The position numbers and the translations under genes are program-made. The notes beneath the pieces are model-generated. The model had not been told where the DNA came from and ran no database searches. It worked only from the letters and a program-made list of their open reading frames with translations. This document shows positions 18,197 through 25,416 of a stretch of DNA of 64,000 nt, piece after piece (position 1 is the first letter of the stretch; every line of letters starts with the position of its first letter). Source of the DNA: Qipengyuania gaetbuli (GTDB lineage Bacteria; Pseudomonadota; Alphaproteobacteria; Sphingomonadales; Sphingomonadaceae); the NCBI RefSeq assembly GCF_020171365.1, contig NZ_JAIUZO010000002.1, positions 186,001 to 250,000 on the forward strand, given 5' to 3'.

Positions 18197-19752
18197 TTGC
18201 CCCATTTTCCTCTGATTCTGCTGCGAACCCTCTCGAGCCGCGTTCCCTTGCGGAAAAGCCCGCCCTTTGCAAACGGCTCGAACATGTCGTCGGGATCTTC
18301 GGGGTCCAGCAGGCTGCTGTGCGCAACCTTCTTTTCCGCCTCGGTCAGTTCGGGCGGATGGTATCGCTTGAGGTTGCGCCCGCCTTCGCTGACGGTGTGG
18401 TCGATCATGCCCGCCATCGAACCGTAGCGCGCCAGCAGGTCGGGCATCTCGCTTTCCTCGACCCCGCAATGCTCGGCCAGCAGCGAATGGCGGATCGCGC
18501 GGATGGCGTCGACAGCGTGCTCGTTCCCCTTGCGCGCCGCATCGACGAATACGTCGCATTCGCTGTCCAGCCCCATCGACCGGTTGTTGAGATTGGCCGA
18601 GCCGATGCGGAAGATCTCGTCGTCGACGATCATCATCTTCGCGTGCACGTAGATCGGGGTTTCGCCGCTGTAGGGCATCCAGATGCTGAAGCGGTGGTTA
18701 TCGTCCACTTCCTCGATGCAGCGCACCAGTTCGGCGCGGGCATGATCCATCGCCTGCTGTTCGAGCCAGCCGTCGGCATTGGCGGGATGGACGATCACGA
18801 CCTCGGGCGGGTCGTCCTCCTGCATCCGAGCAAGGATTGCTTCTGCGACCTTGCGCGAGGCGAAGTACTGGCTCTCGGCATAGATGAACTTCTTCGCCCG
18901 CTGGACGTGCTGGACGAACAGCGCCTCGATTTCCTTCACCGCGTCCCAGTCGCGATAGGCGGCACGGGTCCGGGCGATGCCGACCTCCACGTTCTCGAAG
19001 GTCGGCTCCAGTTCCTTGGGCCACAGGCTGTCCGTCCGCGCCTTGATCGGCAGCAACGGCTTGCCGCCGGCGCGTTCCCAGCGGTCCAGACCCAGCTCGC
19101 TTAGCGCGTCTGCAATCGCGCCTTCCATCATCATGGTCGCATCGTGCCAGGGCTCGTAGGCCTGGCCGCGCGGCGTCTTGCGATGCGGATTGTCTTCTTC
19201 GTGGTCGCGCGTGTCCCAGCGCTTCACGGTCATGTCTATCCCGCCGCACACAGCCAGCCGGTTGTCGAGCACGGCGATCTTCTGGTGGTGGCTGCACCCG
19301 GTGGGGTGCGCGCTGTCGAACTTGAAATCGATCCGGCGGTGCCGTGCCCAGCGCATGAGGTCCCACCACATCGAGCCGCGCACGACGAACTTGAAGATCC
19401 CGAAGCTCCATTTCAGGATGCGGATCTCCAGCGTGGGACGGTGGCGCACCAGCCACGAAAAGAAGCCCCCCAGCCGTGAGGGAAATTCGCGCCGGTAAGG
19501 CCTTTGCCACCAGCGGCGCCCGTCAGTGAGGTGGATGCGCGTATCGAAGTCCCAGCCGATCAGGAAAATGCGGTGCTGCGCATTGAGCATCGCTTCCTGC
19601 ATGGCGGCGAAATAGTCCGCCGCATCGATGATCACGCGCGCACGCTCGACCTTCTCGTAACGCCACACGCCCGGCTCGACGCCGTCGTCGAGCCGGGACA
19701 CGCGTTTCGGATCGACCGGTTTTTCGGTGTCGTCCCCCACCCCCGTGGCCAT
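18193..19752 (-). CDS. phospholipase D family protein, cardiolipin-synthase-like
   Basis: A 519-residue protein with two HKD repeats: HHQKIAVLDNRLAVCGGID near residue 155 and HAKMMIVDDEIFRIGSANL near residue 370. Two such repeats form one active site that transfers or hydrolyses phosphatidyl groups. Cardiolipin synthases of the ClsA type have N-terminal membrane helices, absent here, so a soluble or peripheral PLD is more likely. The hemerythrin gene ends one base before the start, and folE overlaps the end. Confidence 0.88.
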   Translation of the reverse strand: MATGVGDDTEKPVDPKRVSRLDDGVEPGVWRYEKVERARVIIDAADYFAAMQEAMLNAQHRIFLIGWDFDTRIHLTDGRRWWQRPYRREFPSRLGGFFSWLVRHRPTLEIRILKWSFGIFKFVVRGSMWWDLMRWARHRRIDFKFDSAHPTGCSHHQKIAVLDNRLAVCGGIDMTVKRWDTRDHEEDNPHRKTPRGQAYEPWHDATMMMEGAIADALSELGLDRWERAGGKPLLPIKARTDSLWPKELEPTFENVEVGIARTRAAYRDWDAVKEIEALFVQHVQRAKKFIYAESQYFASRKVAEAILARMQEDDPPEVVIVHPANADGWLEQQAMDHARAELVRCIEEVDDNHRFSIWMPYSGETPIYVHAKMMIVDDEIFRIGSANLNNRSMGLDSECDVFVDAARKGNEHAVDAIRAIRHSLLAEHCGVEESEMPDLLARYGSMAGMIDHTVSEGGRNLKRYHPPELTEAEKKVAHSSLLDPEDPDDMFEPFAKGGLFRKGTRLERVRSRIRGKWGK

Positions 19753-19753
19753 C

Positions 19754-20245
19754 CTATTCCTTGGCGTCCTCTTTTTTCTCGGGCGTCACCTCGGCCTCGG
19801 CCTTCTCTTCCTTCTTCCGGCGTTCGAACACCTGGCGCATGTGCTTCATGTCGTCGTCTTCGAGATAGTTCTCGAAATCGGGGAAGTGCTCTTCCTCTTC
19901 CTCGTCGATGTGGTGGCGATAGTCGTGGGCGAAGGTCTTGAACTTGGTCAGCCAGCCGCCTTCCGACATGTCGGTCGCGGCAAGGTCGTTGAGCGCTTCG
20001 TCCAGCTCGTGATGTTCCGCGACCGAGTGGCGCGTCTCGTCCGTGGTCGGGGGCTTGCGCAGCATAGTCGAATAGAGCGCCTGCTCTTCGGCTGCGGCGT
20101 GGGCCTTCAGCTCCTTGGTCAGCTCCGTGAATAGCTCCTTGCGCTCCTCGCTCTCGCCGCTGGTGTCGAGCAGCTTGTCGATCAGGTCGCGGTGGCGGTC
20201 GTGATCTTCCTTTAGGCGTTCGAAGATTTCGGTGGCTTGGGTCAT
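19754..20245 (-). CDS. hemerythrin-domain protein
   Basis: A 163-residue HHE-type four-helix protein. The iron ligands are in KEDHDRHRDLID, HAAAEEQALY, AEHHELDEAL and YRHHIDEEEEEHFPD, an arrangement able to hold a di-iron centre. Bacterial homologues bind oxygen or sense redox state and NO. The C-terminal 35 residues are a highly charged Glu/Lys tail. It is first in a run with the PLD gene and folE on the minus strand. Confidence 0.9.
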   Translation of the reverse strand: MTQATEIFERLKEDHDRHRDLIDKLLDTSGESEERKELFTELTKELKAHAAAEEQALYSTMLRKPPTTDETRHSVAEHHELDEALNDLAATDMSEGGWLTKFKTFAHDYRHHIDEEEEEHFPDFENYLEDDDMKHMRQVFERRKKEEKAEAEVTPEKKEDAKE

Positions 20246-20323
20246 CGGGTTTCTCCTTTGCCTTCCTGAACAGGCGAAAGCCGAGCGGGTTCCGTTCTTG
20301 CAGGATGCGAATGCGCGACTCAT

Positions 20324-20731
20324 ATGAAGGCGATGCTCCACCTTCGCCCCGGCCCGACCCAGCAACAGATGCAGCAGATGGCGGAAGCCGTCCGCGCGAC
20401 GCTGCCCGCGCAATTCCGCGAGCAGATGGAAGAGATCGTGATGAGGGTCGAAGAATTCGCCACGGACGAACAACTCGCCAGCGTCGGCCTCGACGATAAA
20501 TGGGAGCTGAGCGGCCTTTACGAAGGCGTGTCGCTGCCCGACCGGTCAATCTGGGAAAGCGGACGCCAGCCTGCCCGCATCTGGCTGTTCCGCCAGCCGC
20601 TGATCGCCGAATGGCGCGATACGGGCGTGCGGATGGACGAGCTGGTGCGCCATGTCGTGATCCACGAAGCCGGCCACCATTTCGGCTTTAGCGACGACGA
20701 CATGCACTGGCTGGAAGACCAGGAAGACTGA
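20324..20731 (+). CDS. zincin-like metallopeptidase family protein
   Basis: A 135-residue member of the small metallopeptidase family related to minimal zincins. The motif is HVVIHEAGHHFGFSDDDMHWLE, an HExxHxxGxxD zinc site near residue 116. The enzymatic role in bacteria is not established. It is divergent from the hemerythrin gene, with about 80 bases between them, and its transcript faces the terminator of the tRNA-Arg gene. Confidence 0.88.
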   Translation: MKAMLHLRPGPTQQQMQQMAEAVRATLPAQFREQMEEIVMRVEEFATDEQLASVGLDDKWELSGLYEGVSLPDRSIWESGRQPARIWLFRQPLIAEWRDTGVRMDELVRHVVIHEAGHHFGFSDDDMHWLEDQED

Positions 20732-20750
20732 TTTCACCGGCGCCGAAACC

Positions 20751-20785
20751 AAAAAAGCCCACGACCCTTGCGGGTCATGGGCTTG
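20751..20785 (-). terminator. rho-independent terminator after tRNA-Arg
   Basis: On the minus strand the stem AAGCCCATGACCC pairs with GGGTCGTGGGCTT around a GCAA tetraloop, followed by six T. It directly follows the tRNA 3' end and clearly ends that transcript. Confidence 0.9.
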
Positions 20786-20787
20786 TT

Positions 20788-20864
20788 TGGCGCGCCAGGA
20801 AGGATTCGAACCTCCGACCGCCTGATTCGTAGTCAGGTACTCTATCCAGCTGAGCTACTGGCGC
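20788..20864 (-). tRNA. tRNA-Arg(ACG)
   Basis: A full cloverleaf can be drawn. The acceptor stem is GCGCCAG with CTGGCGC, the anticodon stem is CTGAC/ATCAG-like with loop CTACGAA giving anticodon ACG, the T-loop is TTCGAAT, and a genome-encoded CCA follows discriminator G. ACG is normally edited to ICG by TadA and reads CGU, CGC and CGA codons. Confidence 0.96.
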
Positions 20865-20908
20865 GTTGGAGGGCGGCACATAGGCAGGTGCTCTGCCCTT
20901 GGCAACAC

Positions 20909-21331
20909 CTAATCGGGCATTTTTTCCAGCAGGCGTGCGGCAAGCGCGATATCGAGCGGCGGCTTGTCCAGTCCGGCGATGGCATCGGGCGCGAACCAGG
21001 CGACCTCGCCGCCTTCCAGCGCTGCCACCTCGCCCGTCCAGCGGCTGCAGGTGTAAAGCAGGATTACAATCGGCGCCCTGCCCTCTCCCTGCGCCTCTTC
21101 AGCAAAGCAGCAGGGCGCAAGGTCGGCTTCGCGAATCGCGATGCCCAGCTCCTCGCCGATCTCGCGAACCAGCGCAGATGCAGGCTTTTCAGCCGGTTCG
21201 ACCTTGCCGCCGGGGAATTCCCACAGGCCGCCGTGATGCTTGTTTACGGGTCGCTTGTGCAGCAGCCAGCGCCCGCTTGCGTCCTGCAGGGCCAGCGCCA
21301 CCACGCACATCCATGTCGGATTATTTTCCAA
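20909..21331 (-). CDS. mutT: NUDIX hydrolase, MutT-like
   Basis: A 140-residue Nudix protein. The Nudix box spans GGKVEPAEKPASALVREIGE and continues ELGI, with every required Gly, Glu and Arg present. The start fits MutT, which clears 8-oxo-dGTP from the nucleotide pool: VALALQDASGRWLLHKRP. Other Nudix substrates cannot be excluded. It is divergent from the first Flp pilin gene, with about 85 bases between the starts. Confidence 0.88.
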   Translation of the reverse strand: MENNPTWMCVVALALQDASGRWLLHKRPVNKHHGGLWEFPGGKVEPAEKPASALVREIGEELGIAIREADLAPCCFAEEAQGEGRAPIVILLYTCSRWTGEVAALEGGEVAWFAPDAIAGLDKPPLDIALAARLLEKMPD

Positions 21332-21417
21332 AAGCGAGATCCTTCGAAACCCTTTCTTAACGGGTCACCGCGTAGTTCGACGATGTCAGCTACGAATTCA
21401 ATCGAGGGGCAGGACAA

Positions 21418-21597
21418 GTGATCGAATTTCTCAAAAATCTGGGACGCGATGACTCCGGCGCCACCGCTATTGAGTACGGGCTGATCCTCGCTCTGATCTT
21501 TCTCGGCATGATGACCGCCGTGACTGGGGTCGGTCAGACCACCATCAACATGTGGAACAACGTCAGCACGACTGTCGCCACGGTTACCGGGGTCTGA
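21418..21597 (+). CDS. Flp/Fap-type pilin, first copy
   Basis: A 59-residue prepilin. A short basic leader (IEFLKNLGRDDSG) precedes the prepilin peptidase site and the hallmark ATAIEYGLI, then a hydrophobic helix. The start is GTG at 21418, just after GGGGCAGGACAA. Flp pilins assemble into tight-adherence pili. No cpa/tad assembly gene is in the window, so this pair is separated from the machinery, at least locally. It has a bulkier helix (LALIFLGMMTAVTG) than the second copy, so the two are not recent duplicates. Confidence 0.88.
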   Translation: MIEFLKNLGRDDSGATAIEYGLILALIFLGMMTAVTGVGQTTINMWNNVSTTVATVTGV

Positions 21598-21721
21598 GGC
21601 GAGAAAACCAAAGACGGTTGGCGATTAGGGAATTGTCAACTTGTCCGAGGCAGAAAGAGGATAGCTCGAACCGCAACAGGGGTGAGAGCCGGGTATTGAA
21701 GACTGAACCAGGAGACTAGAC

Positions 21722-21901
21722 ATGAAGTTCATCAACAAGCTGCGTCGCAACGAAGAAGGTGCAACCGCCATCGAGTACGGCCTGATTGCCGCTCTCATCG
21801 CCGTTGCTGCGATCACTGCCATGCAGAGCCTCGGCCAGGAGCTGAGCACCACGTTCAACACGACCGACTCGGCAATGGCAACCGCCAACGCTGCTGTCTA
21901 A
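21722..21901 (+). CDS. Flp/Fap-type pilin, second copy
   Basis: A 59-residue prepilin with leader KFINKLRRNEEG, the processing site before ATAIEYGLI, and a hydrophobic helix AALIAVAAITAMQS. An AGGAG ribosome-binding site precedes the ATG at 21722. This sequence is closer to the standard major pilin of alphaproteobacteria than copy one. The two genes are 124 bases apart and share a strong terminator downstream. Confidence 0.93.
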   Translation: MKFINKLRRNEEGATAIEYGLIAALIAVAAITAMQSLGQELSTTFNTTDSAMATANAAV

Positions 21902-21925
21902 TCGACACGGCTTTCAGCCAAACAG

Positions 21926-21958
21926 AAAGGCGGCGAGGTCACCCTCGCCGCCTTTTTT
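21926..21958 (+). terminator. rho-independent terminator after the Flp pilin genes
   Basis: The stem AAGGCGGCGAGG pairs with CCTCGCCGCCTT around a very short loop and is followed by six T. It is a textbook terminator on the plus strand. Confidence 0.93.
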
Positions 21959-21984
21959 GTTGCGCGGAATGAAAGCGCGGCGAC

Positions 21985-23451
21985 CTAGCGGCCGCGCACG
22001 ACGATCTTCACCTTCTGGCCCGCGCGAACGGTGTCGCTGGACGACAGGCCGTTGAGTACGCGGAAGCGCGTTTCCTGCGCATTGGAATAGGCCATCTTCG
22101 CAGCCATCGTGGCTACTGTGTCCCGCGAACCCACCGTCACTACGTCGATGCTGCGCGGAATGACATTCGCCGCCTCGGTGGTGGAGATGCGCCGCATCGA
22201 CTGGAACATGGCGTTGAAGGTCCCCGACTGGCCGGCCGGCGTCAGCGCGAGGAAGTGGTAAGCCCGGTCGTTTGCAAATTCATACGCGAACACGGTCACA
22301 TCGACCTGCTGCCCGCCATTCGCCACTCGCGCGGTGCCATAAGCGGCCGGAAGGCCGTTCACAGTCGTGCGCTGGATGCTGGACGGGGTGATCTGCTGCT
22401 GCTGGCTGAGCGCCGCAAAGACGCTGCTGACATAGCTCTGCAGATTGCCGTTGTACGGGCCCATCGAGAACTGGGCCTTGCCGCTCTGCCCGCTGATAGT
22501 CACCGCGCGCGTGCCGTTGACCATGTAGAAGCCCTGCGGCGCGGTAAAGGCGAGGCGCAGGTCCGGATGGATGAACTGGCGCCCTTCGACCACGCCCTGC
22601 TGCGGATCGTCGCCGTACAGGATGCCGTCGATACGCGTCAGGAAGGTGTCGCGGTTGGTCACCCCGCCCGTGCCGCCGGTCTGCTGCGCGAAGCTGAGCG
22701 CGGTCTGCACGCGGCTTGCCGGATCGGGGTGGGTCGAGGCCCATTCGGGCAGGCGCGCATTGTCGCGGCCCATCAGCTGCGCATCGAGCGCGTTCTGCGC
22801 CGCCAGGCTCGACAGCACCGTCGCCATGGCGCGCGTGTCGTAACCGGCGGTGTTGAGGTATTGGATGCCGAGACGGTCCGCCTCGAGCTCCTGCTCGCGG
22901 CTGAACTTGAGCGTCAGCAGCTGCGAGCCCTGCAGCGACAGCTGTCCGAGCTGCTGGCCGAGGCCCGAATTACCGAGCAGGACGGAACTGGCGATCGCGC
23001 CGAGCACCCCGAGGATGGAGTTGCGCTGCGCGGCCTGCTGGCGACGCTGCGAATGGCGCGCGGCAACGTGGCCGACTTCGTGGCCCAGCACGCCGGCCAG
23101 TTCCGCCTCGTTGTTCATCAGCGCGACCAGCTGGCGCGTCGTGTAGACGTAGCCGCCGGGGATCGCGAAGGCGTTGTTCACCGGGCTGTTGAGCAGCGAC
23201 ACGGTGAAGGCGCTGCGGGCATTGCCGAGGCCGGACTGCACCGCGATGTTCTGTCCGACAGTCTCAACGTACTGTGCCTGCGGGCCGGTCATCGCGCCGC
23301 CGAATTCGGCAAGCAGCTGCGGATGCGCCTGTGCGCCCTGCTGCGCTTCGCCCTGCGAGATCGGTGCCGAGCTGTCGGGAATGGTGGCGCAGCCGGTCAG
23401 CGCGAGCGCGAGCGTCGCGGTCGAGGCGGCGAGTGTCTTCATTGCGGACAT
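21985..23451 (-). CDS. M48 family metalloprotease lipoprotein
   Basis: A 488-residue outer-envelope protease, BepA-like. The N-terminus is a lipoprotein signal with lipobox LTGC. The zinc site GVLGHEVGHVAARHS lies near residue 125, with the third ligand in the later EQELEADRLG motif. A C-terminal LysM-like module follows (VTVGSRDTVATMAAKMAYS through AGQKVKIV), which could hold peptidoglycan. Such enzymes clear misassembled outer-membrane proteins. The ATG at 23451 follows AAGGGGA; an ATG three codons later is the alternative. Confidence 0.9.
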   Translation of the reverse strand: MSAMKTLAASTATLALALTGCATIPDSSAPISQGEAQQGAQAHPQLLAEFGGAMTGPQAQYVETVGQNIAVQSGLGNARSAFTVSLLNSPVNNAFAIPGGYVYTTRQLVALMNNEAELAGVLGHEVGHVAARHSQRRQQAAQRNSILGVLGAIASSVLLGNSGLGQQLGQLSLQGSQLLTLKFSREQELEADRLGIQYLNTAGYDTRAMATVLSSLAAQNALDAQLMGRDNARLPEWASTHPDPASRVQTALSFAQQTGGTGGVTNRDTFLTRIDGILYGDDPQQGVVEGRQFIHPDLRLAFTAPQGFYMVNGTRAVTISGQSGKAQFSMGPYNGNLQSYVSSVFAALSQQQQITPSSIQRTTVNGLPAAYGTARVANGGQQVDVTVFAYEFANDRAYHFLALTPAGQSGTFNAMFQSMRRISTTEAANVIPRSIDVVTVGSRDTVATMAAKMAYSNAQETRFRVLNGLSSSDTVRAGQKVKIVVRGR

Positions 23452-23524
23452 TGGGTTCCCCTTGATTCTGGCCTTGCGGGTCCCACCGCCGCCGGGCCGA
23501 TTCTTATACGCTAGGGGAAACAGG

Positions 23525-23552
23525 GGGATGCGGCTAATTGTTCCCGCATCCC
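23525..23552 (-). terminator. hairpin terminator after accA
   Basis: A 9-bp stem, GGGATGCGG with CCGCATCCC, and a 10-base loop, 11 bases after the accA stop on the minus strand. The U-run after it is weak (CCTGTTT), so termination may be partial. Confidence 0.6.
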
Positions 23553-23563
23553 GAAACTAAGGC

Positions 23564-24508
23564 TCAGCCCGCGATCTTGAGGAAGCGTTCCTCGCGCATC
23601 CGCATCAGCTCTTCGGGCGAATAGCGCGACAGCATATCGAGTTCCTCGCCGATCGCCTCGCCCAGCGCATGAGCGGCTGCACGTGGGTCGCGGTGCGCCC
23701 CGCCGACGGGCTCGGCAACGATCCGGTCGATGACGCCGAGCTCGGCAAGGTTCTGCGCCGTCACCTTCATGGCTTCGGCTGCATCGGGCGCCTTTTCGGC
23801 GGTGCGCCACAGGATCGAGGCGCAGCCTTCGGGCGAAATCACCGAATAGACCGCATGTTCGAGCATCAGCACCCGTTCGGCGCTGGCGAGCGCGACCGCG
23901 CCGCCCGAACCGCCCTCGCCCACGATGGTCGCGACCATCGGGACCGGCAGTGCCAGGCACGCCTCGGTCGAACGGGCGATGGCTTCTGCCTGCCCGCGCT
24001 CTTCTGCCTCGACGCCCGGGAAGGCGCCCGAGGTGTCGACCAGCGTCACCACCGGCAGGCCGAAGCGGCCCGCCAGTTCCATCAGGCGGATCGCCTTGCG
24101 GTAGCCTTCGGGCTTACCCATGCCGAAATTGTGGCGCAGGCGGCTGGCGGTATCATTGCCCTTTTCATGGCCGATCAGCACGACCTTGCGGCCGTCCAGC
24201 TTGGCAAAGCCGCCCATGATCGCTTCGTCCTCGCCATAGGCGCGGTCGCCGCCCAGCGGCACGAATTCCTCGAACGCATATTCCACGTAGTCGCGGAAGT
24301 GCGGGCGCGAGGGATGGCGGGCGACCTGCGTCTTTTGCCAGGGCGTCAGCGCGGCATAGGTCGTTGCAAGCAGGTCCGCGCTCTTGAGTTCGAGGCGCTG
24401 CAGCTCGTTGGAAATGTCGACGTCGTCGCCCTCGGCCGCATTGCGCAGTTCGGCAATGCGCGCTTCGAGCTCGGCAACCGGCTTTTCGAATTCGAGATAG
24501 GAAATCAT
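23564..24508 (-). CDS. accA: acetyl-CoA carboxylase carboxyltransferase subunit alpha
   Basis: A 314-residue AccA. It begins SYLEFEKPVAELEARI and holds the crotonase-like carboxyltransferase core with VTLVDTSGAFPGVEAEERGQ and IVGEGGSGGAVALASA. With AccD it moves carboxyl from biotin to acetyl-CoA to make malonyl-CoA for fatty acid synthesis. The frame extends to 24544, but the ATG at 24508 gives the family start. It lies 10 bases after xerD, in the same direction. Confidence 0.96.
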   Translation of the reverse strand: MISYLEFEKPVAELEARIAELRNAAEGDDVDISNELQRLELKSADLLATTYAALTPWQKTQVARHPSRPHFRDYVEYAFEEFVPLGGDRAYGEDEAIMGGFAKLDGRKVVLIGHEKGNDTASRLRHNFGMGKPEGYRKAIRLMELAGRFGLPVVTLVDTSGAFPGVEAEERGQAEAIARSTEACLALPVPMVATIVGEGGSGGAVALASAERVLMLEHAVYSVISPEGCASILWRTAEKAPDAAEAMKVTAQNLAELGVIDRIVAEPVGGAHRDPRAAAHALGEAIGEELDMLSRYSPEELMRMREERFLKIAG

Positions 24509-24518
24509 CGCAGACCCG

Positions 24519-25409
24519 CTAGTCGCTCGCGCGCGGACGGGCAAGGGGATGGCGTTCGTTCACCAGCTTTACCAACCGTGTCGCATCGACATGGGTGTAG
24601 ATCTGCGTGGTCGCAATATCGGCGTGGCCGAGCAATGTCTGCAGCGCGCGCAGGTCCGCCCCGCCCTCCAGCAGATGGGTCGCAAAGGCGTGGCGCAGCA
24701 CGTGGGGGCTGAGTTTTTCGGGCGGCAAACCGGCGCGCACCGCCAATTCCTTGAGCAGCTGGAACAGCCTGACGCGCGAGATATGCCCGCTGCGCGAGGG
24801 AAAGAGGAAGCGCGAGCCCTGTTCGCGCAAGGCTAGCCAGCGCGACAGTGCCTGCTTCGCCCGGCGGCTGACCGGCACCATGCGCGCCTGCCCGCCCTTG
24901 CCGGTGACGGTCAGGAACGGCTCGTCGCGCGGGACCGCCGAAATCGGCAGCGAGACGAGTTCCGTCGCACGAAGGCCCGATCCGTAAAGCAGTTCGAGCA
25001 TCGCCAGCATGCGCACAGCCTCGGGCCGGTCGCTGGCGGCCTCGTCCTCGGCGCGGGCGAACAGGGCCTCGACCTGCGCATGGTTGAGGATCTTGGGGAG
25101 CGGCCGCCGCGTGGCAGGGCGCGGCAGGGCATGGGTCGGATCGTCTTCGCGCAGCCCCTCGTCGAGGAGGAAGCCGTAATACTGCCGCAGCGCCGAAATC
25201 TTGCGCGCCATGGTCGATGCCGCGAGCGAGGCCCAGCCCTGCCCCAGCTTCGACAGCTGTGCGGCAGATGCCCCGGCGAGGTCGCCGCCCAGCAGTTCTT
25301 CCGCCTGCGCCAGGTCGCGCCCATAGGCGAGGATGGTGTTGCGCGCCGCGCCGCGTTCGGCGGCGAGCATGGCGAGGAAATCCTCGATCGTGCCCCTGGG
25401 AGCAGCCAC
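24519..25409 (-). CDS. xerD: site-specific tyrosine recombinase XerD
   Basis: A 296-residue tyrosine recombinase. The N-terminal SAM-like DNA-binding domain covers about residues 1-100. The catalytic set is visible: Arg in GSGLRATELVSL, Lys in GKGGQARMVP, HVLRHAFATHL, LGHADIATTQ and the nucleophile Tyr in IYTHVD. Together with XerC it resolves chromosome dimers at dif. It starts with GTG at 25409, seven bases after the large exported protein ends. No attachment site or prophage is near, so this is the housekeeping copy. Confidence 0.93.
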   Translation of the reverse strand: MAAPRGTIEDFLAMLAAERGAARNTILAYGRDLAQAEELLGGDLAGASAAQLSKLGQGWASLAASTMARKISALRQYYGFLLDEGLREDDPTHALPRPATRRPLPKILNHAQVEALFARAEDEAASDRPEAVRMLAMLELLYGSGLRATELVSLPISAVPRDEPFLTVTGKGGQARMVPVSRRAKQALSRWLALREQGSRFLFPSRSGHISRVRLFQLLKELAVRAGLPPEKLSPHVLRHAFATHLLEGGADLRALQTLLGHADIATTQIYTHVDATRLVKLVNERHPLARPRASD

Positions 25410-25416
25410 CGCCGGC

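Noticed and set aside
20788..20864. tRNA-Arg as an integration site of a genomic island
   Set aside because: No integrase, direct repeat of the tRNA end or change in gene character is seen on either side.
21345..21417. CtrA site before the first Flp pilin
   Set aside because: One TTAACG half is present, but the second half at the right spacing is missing.
24519..25409. Tyrosine recombinase as sign of an integrated element
   Set aside because: It is XerD-like, lies beside accA among housekeeping genes, and no attachment repeats or phage genes are near.
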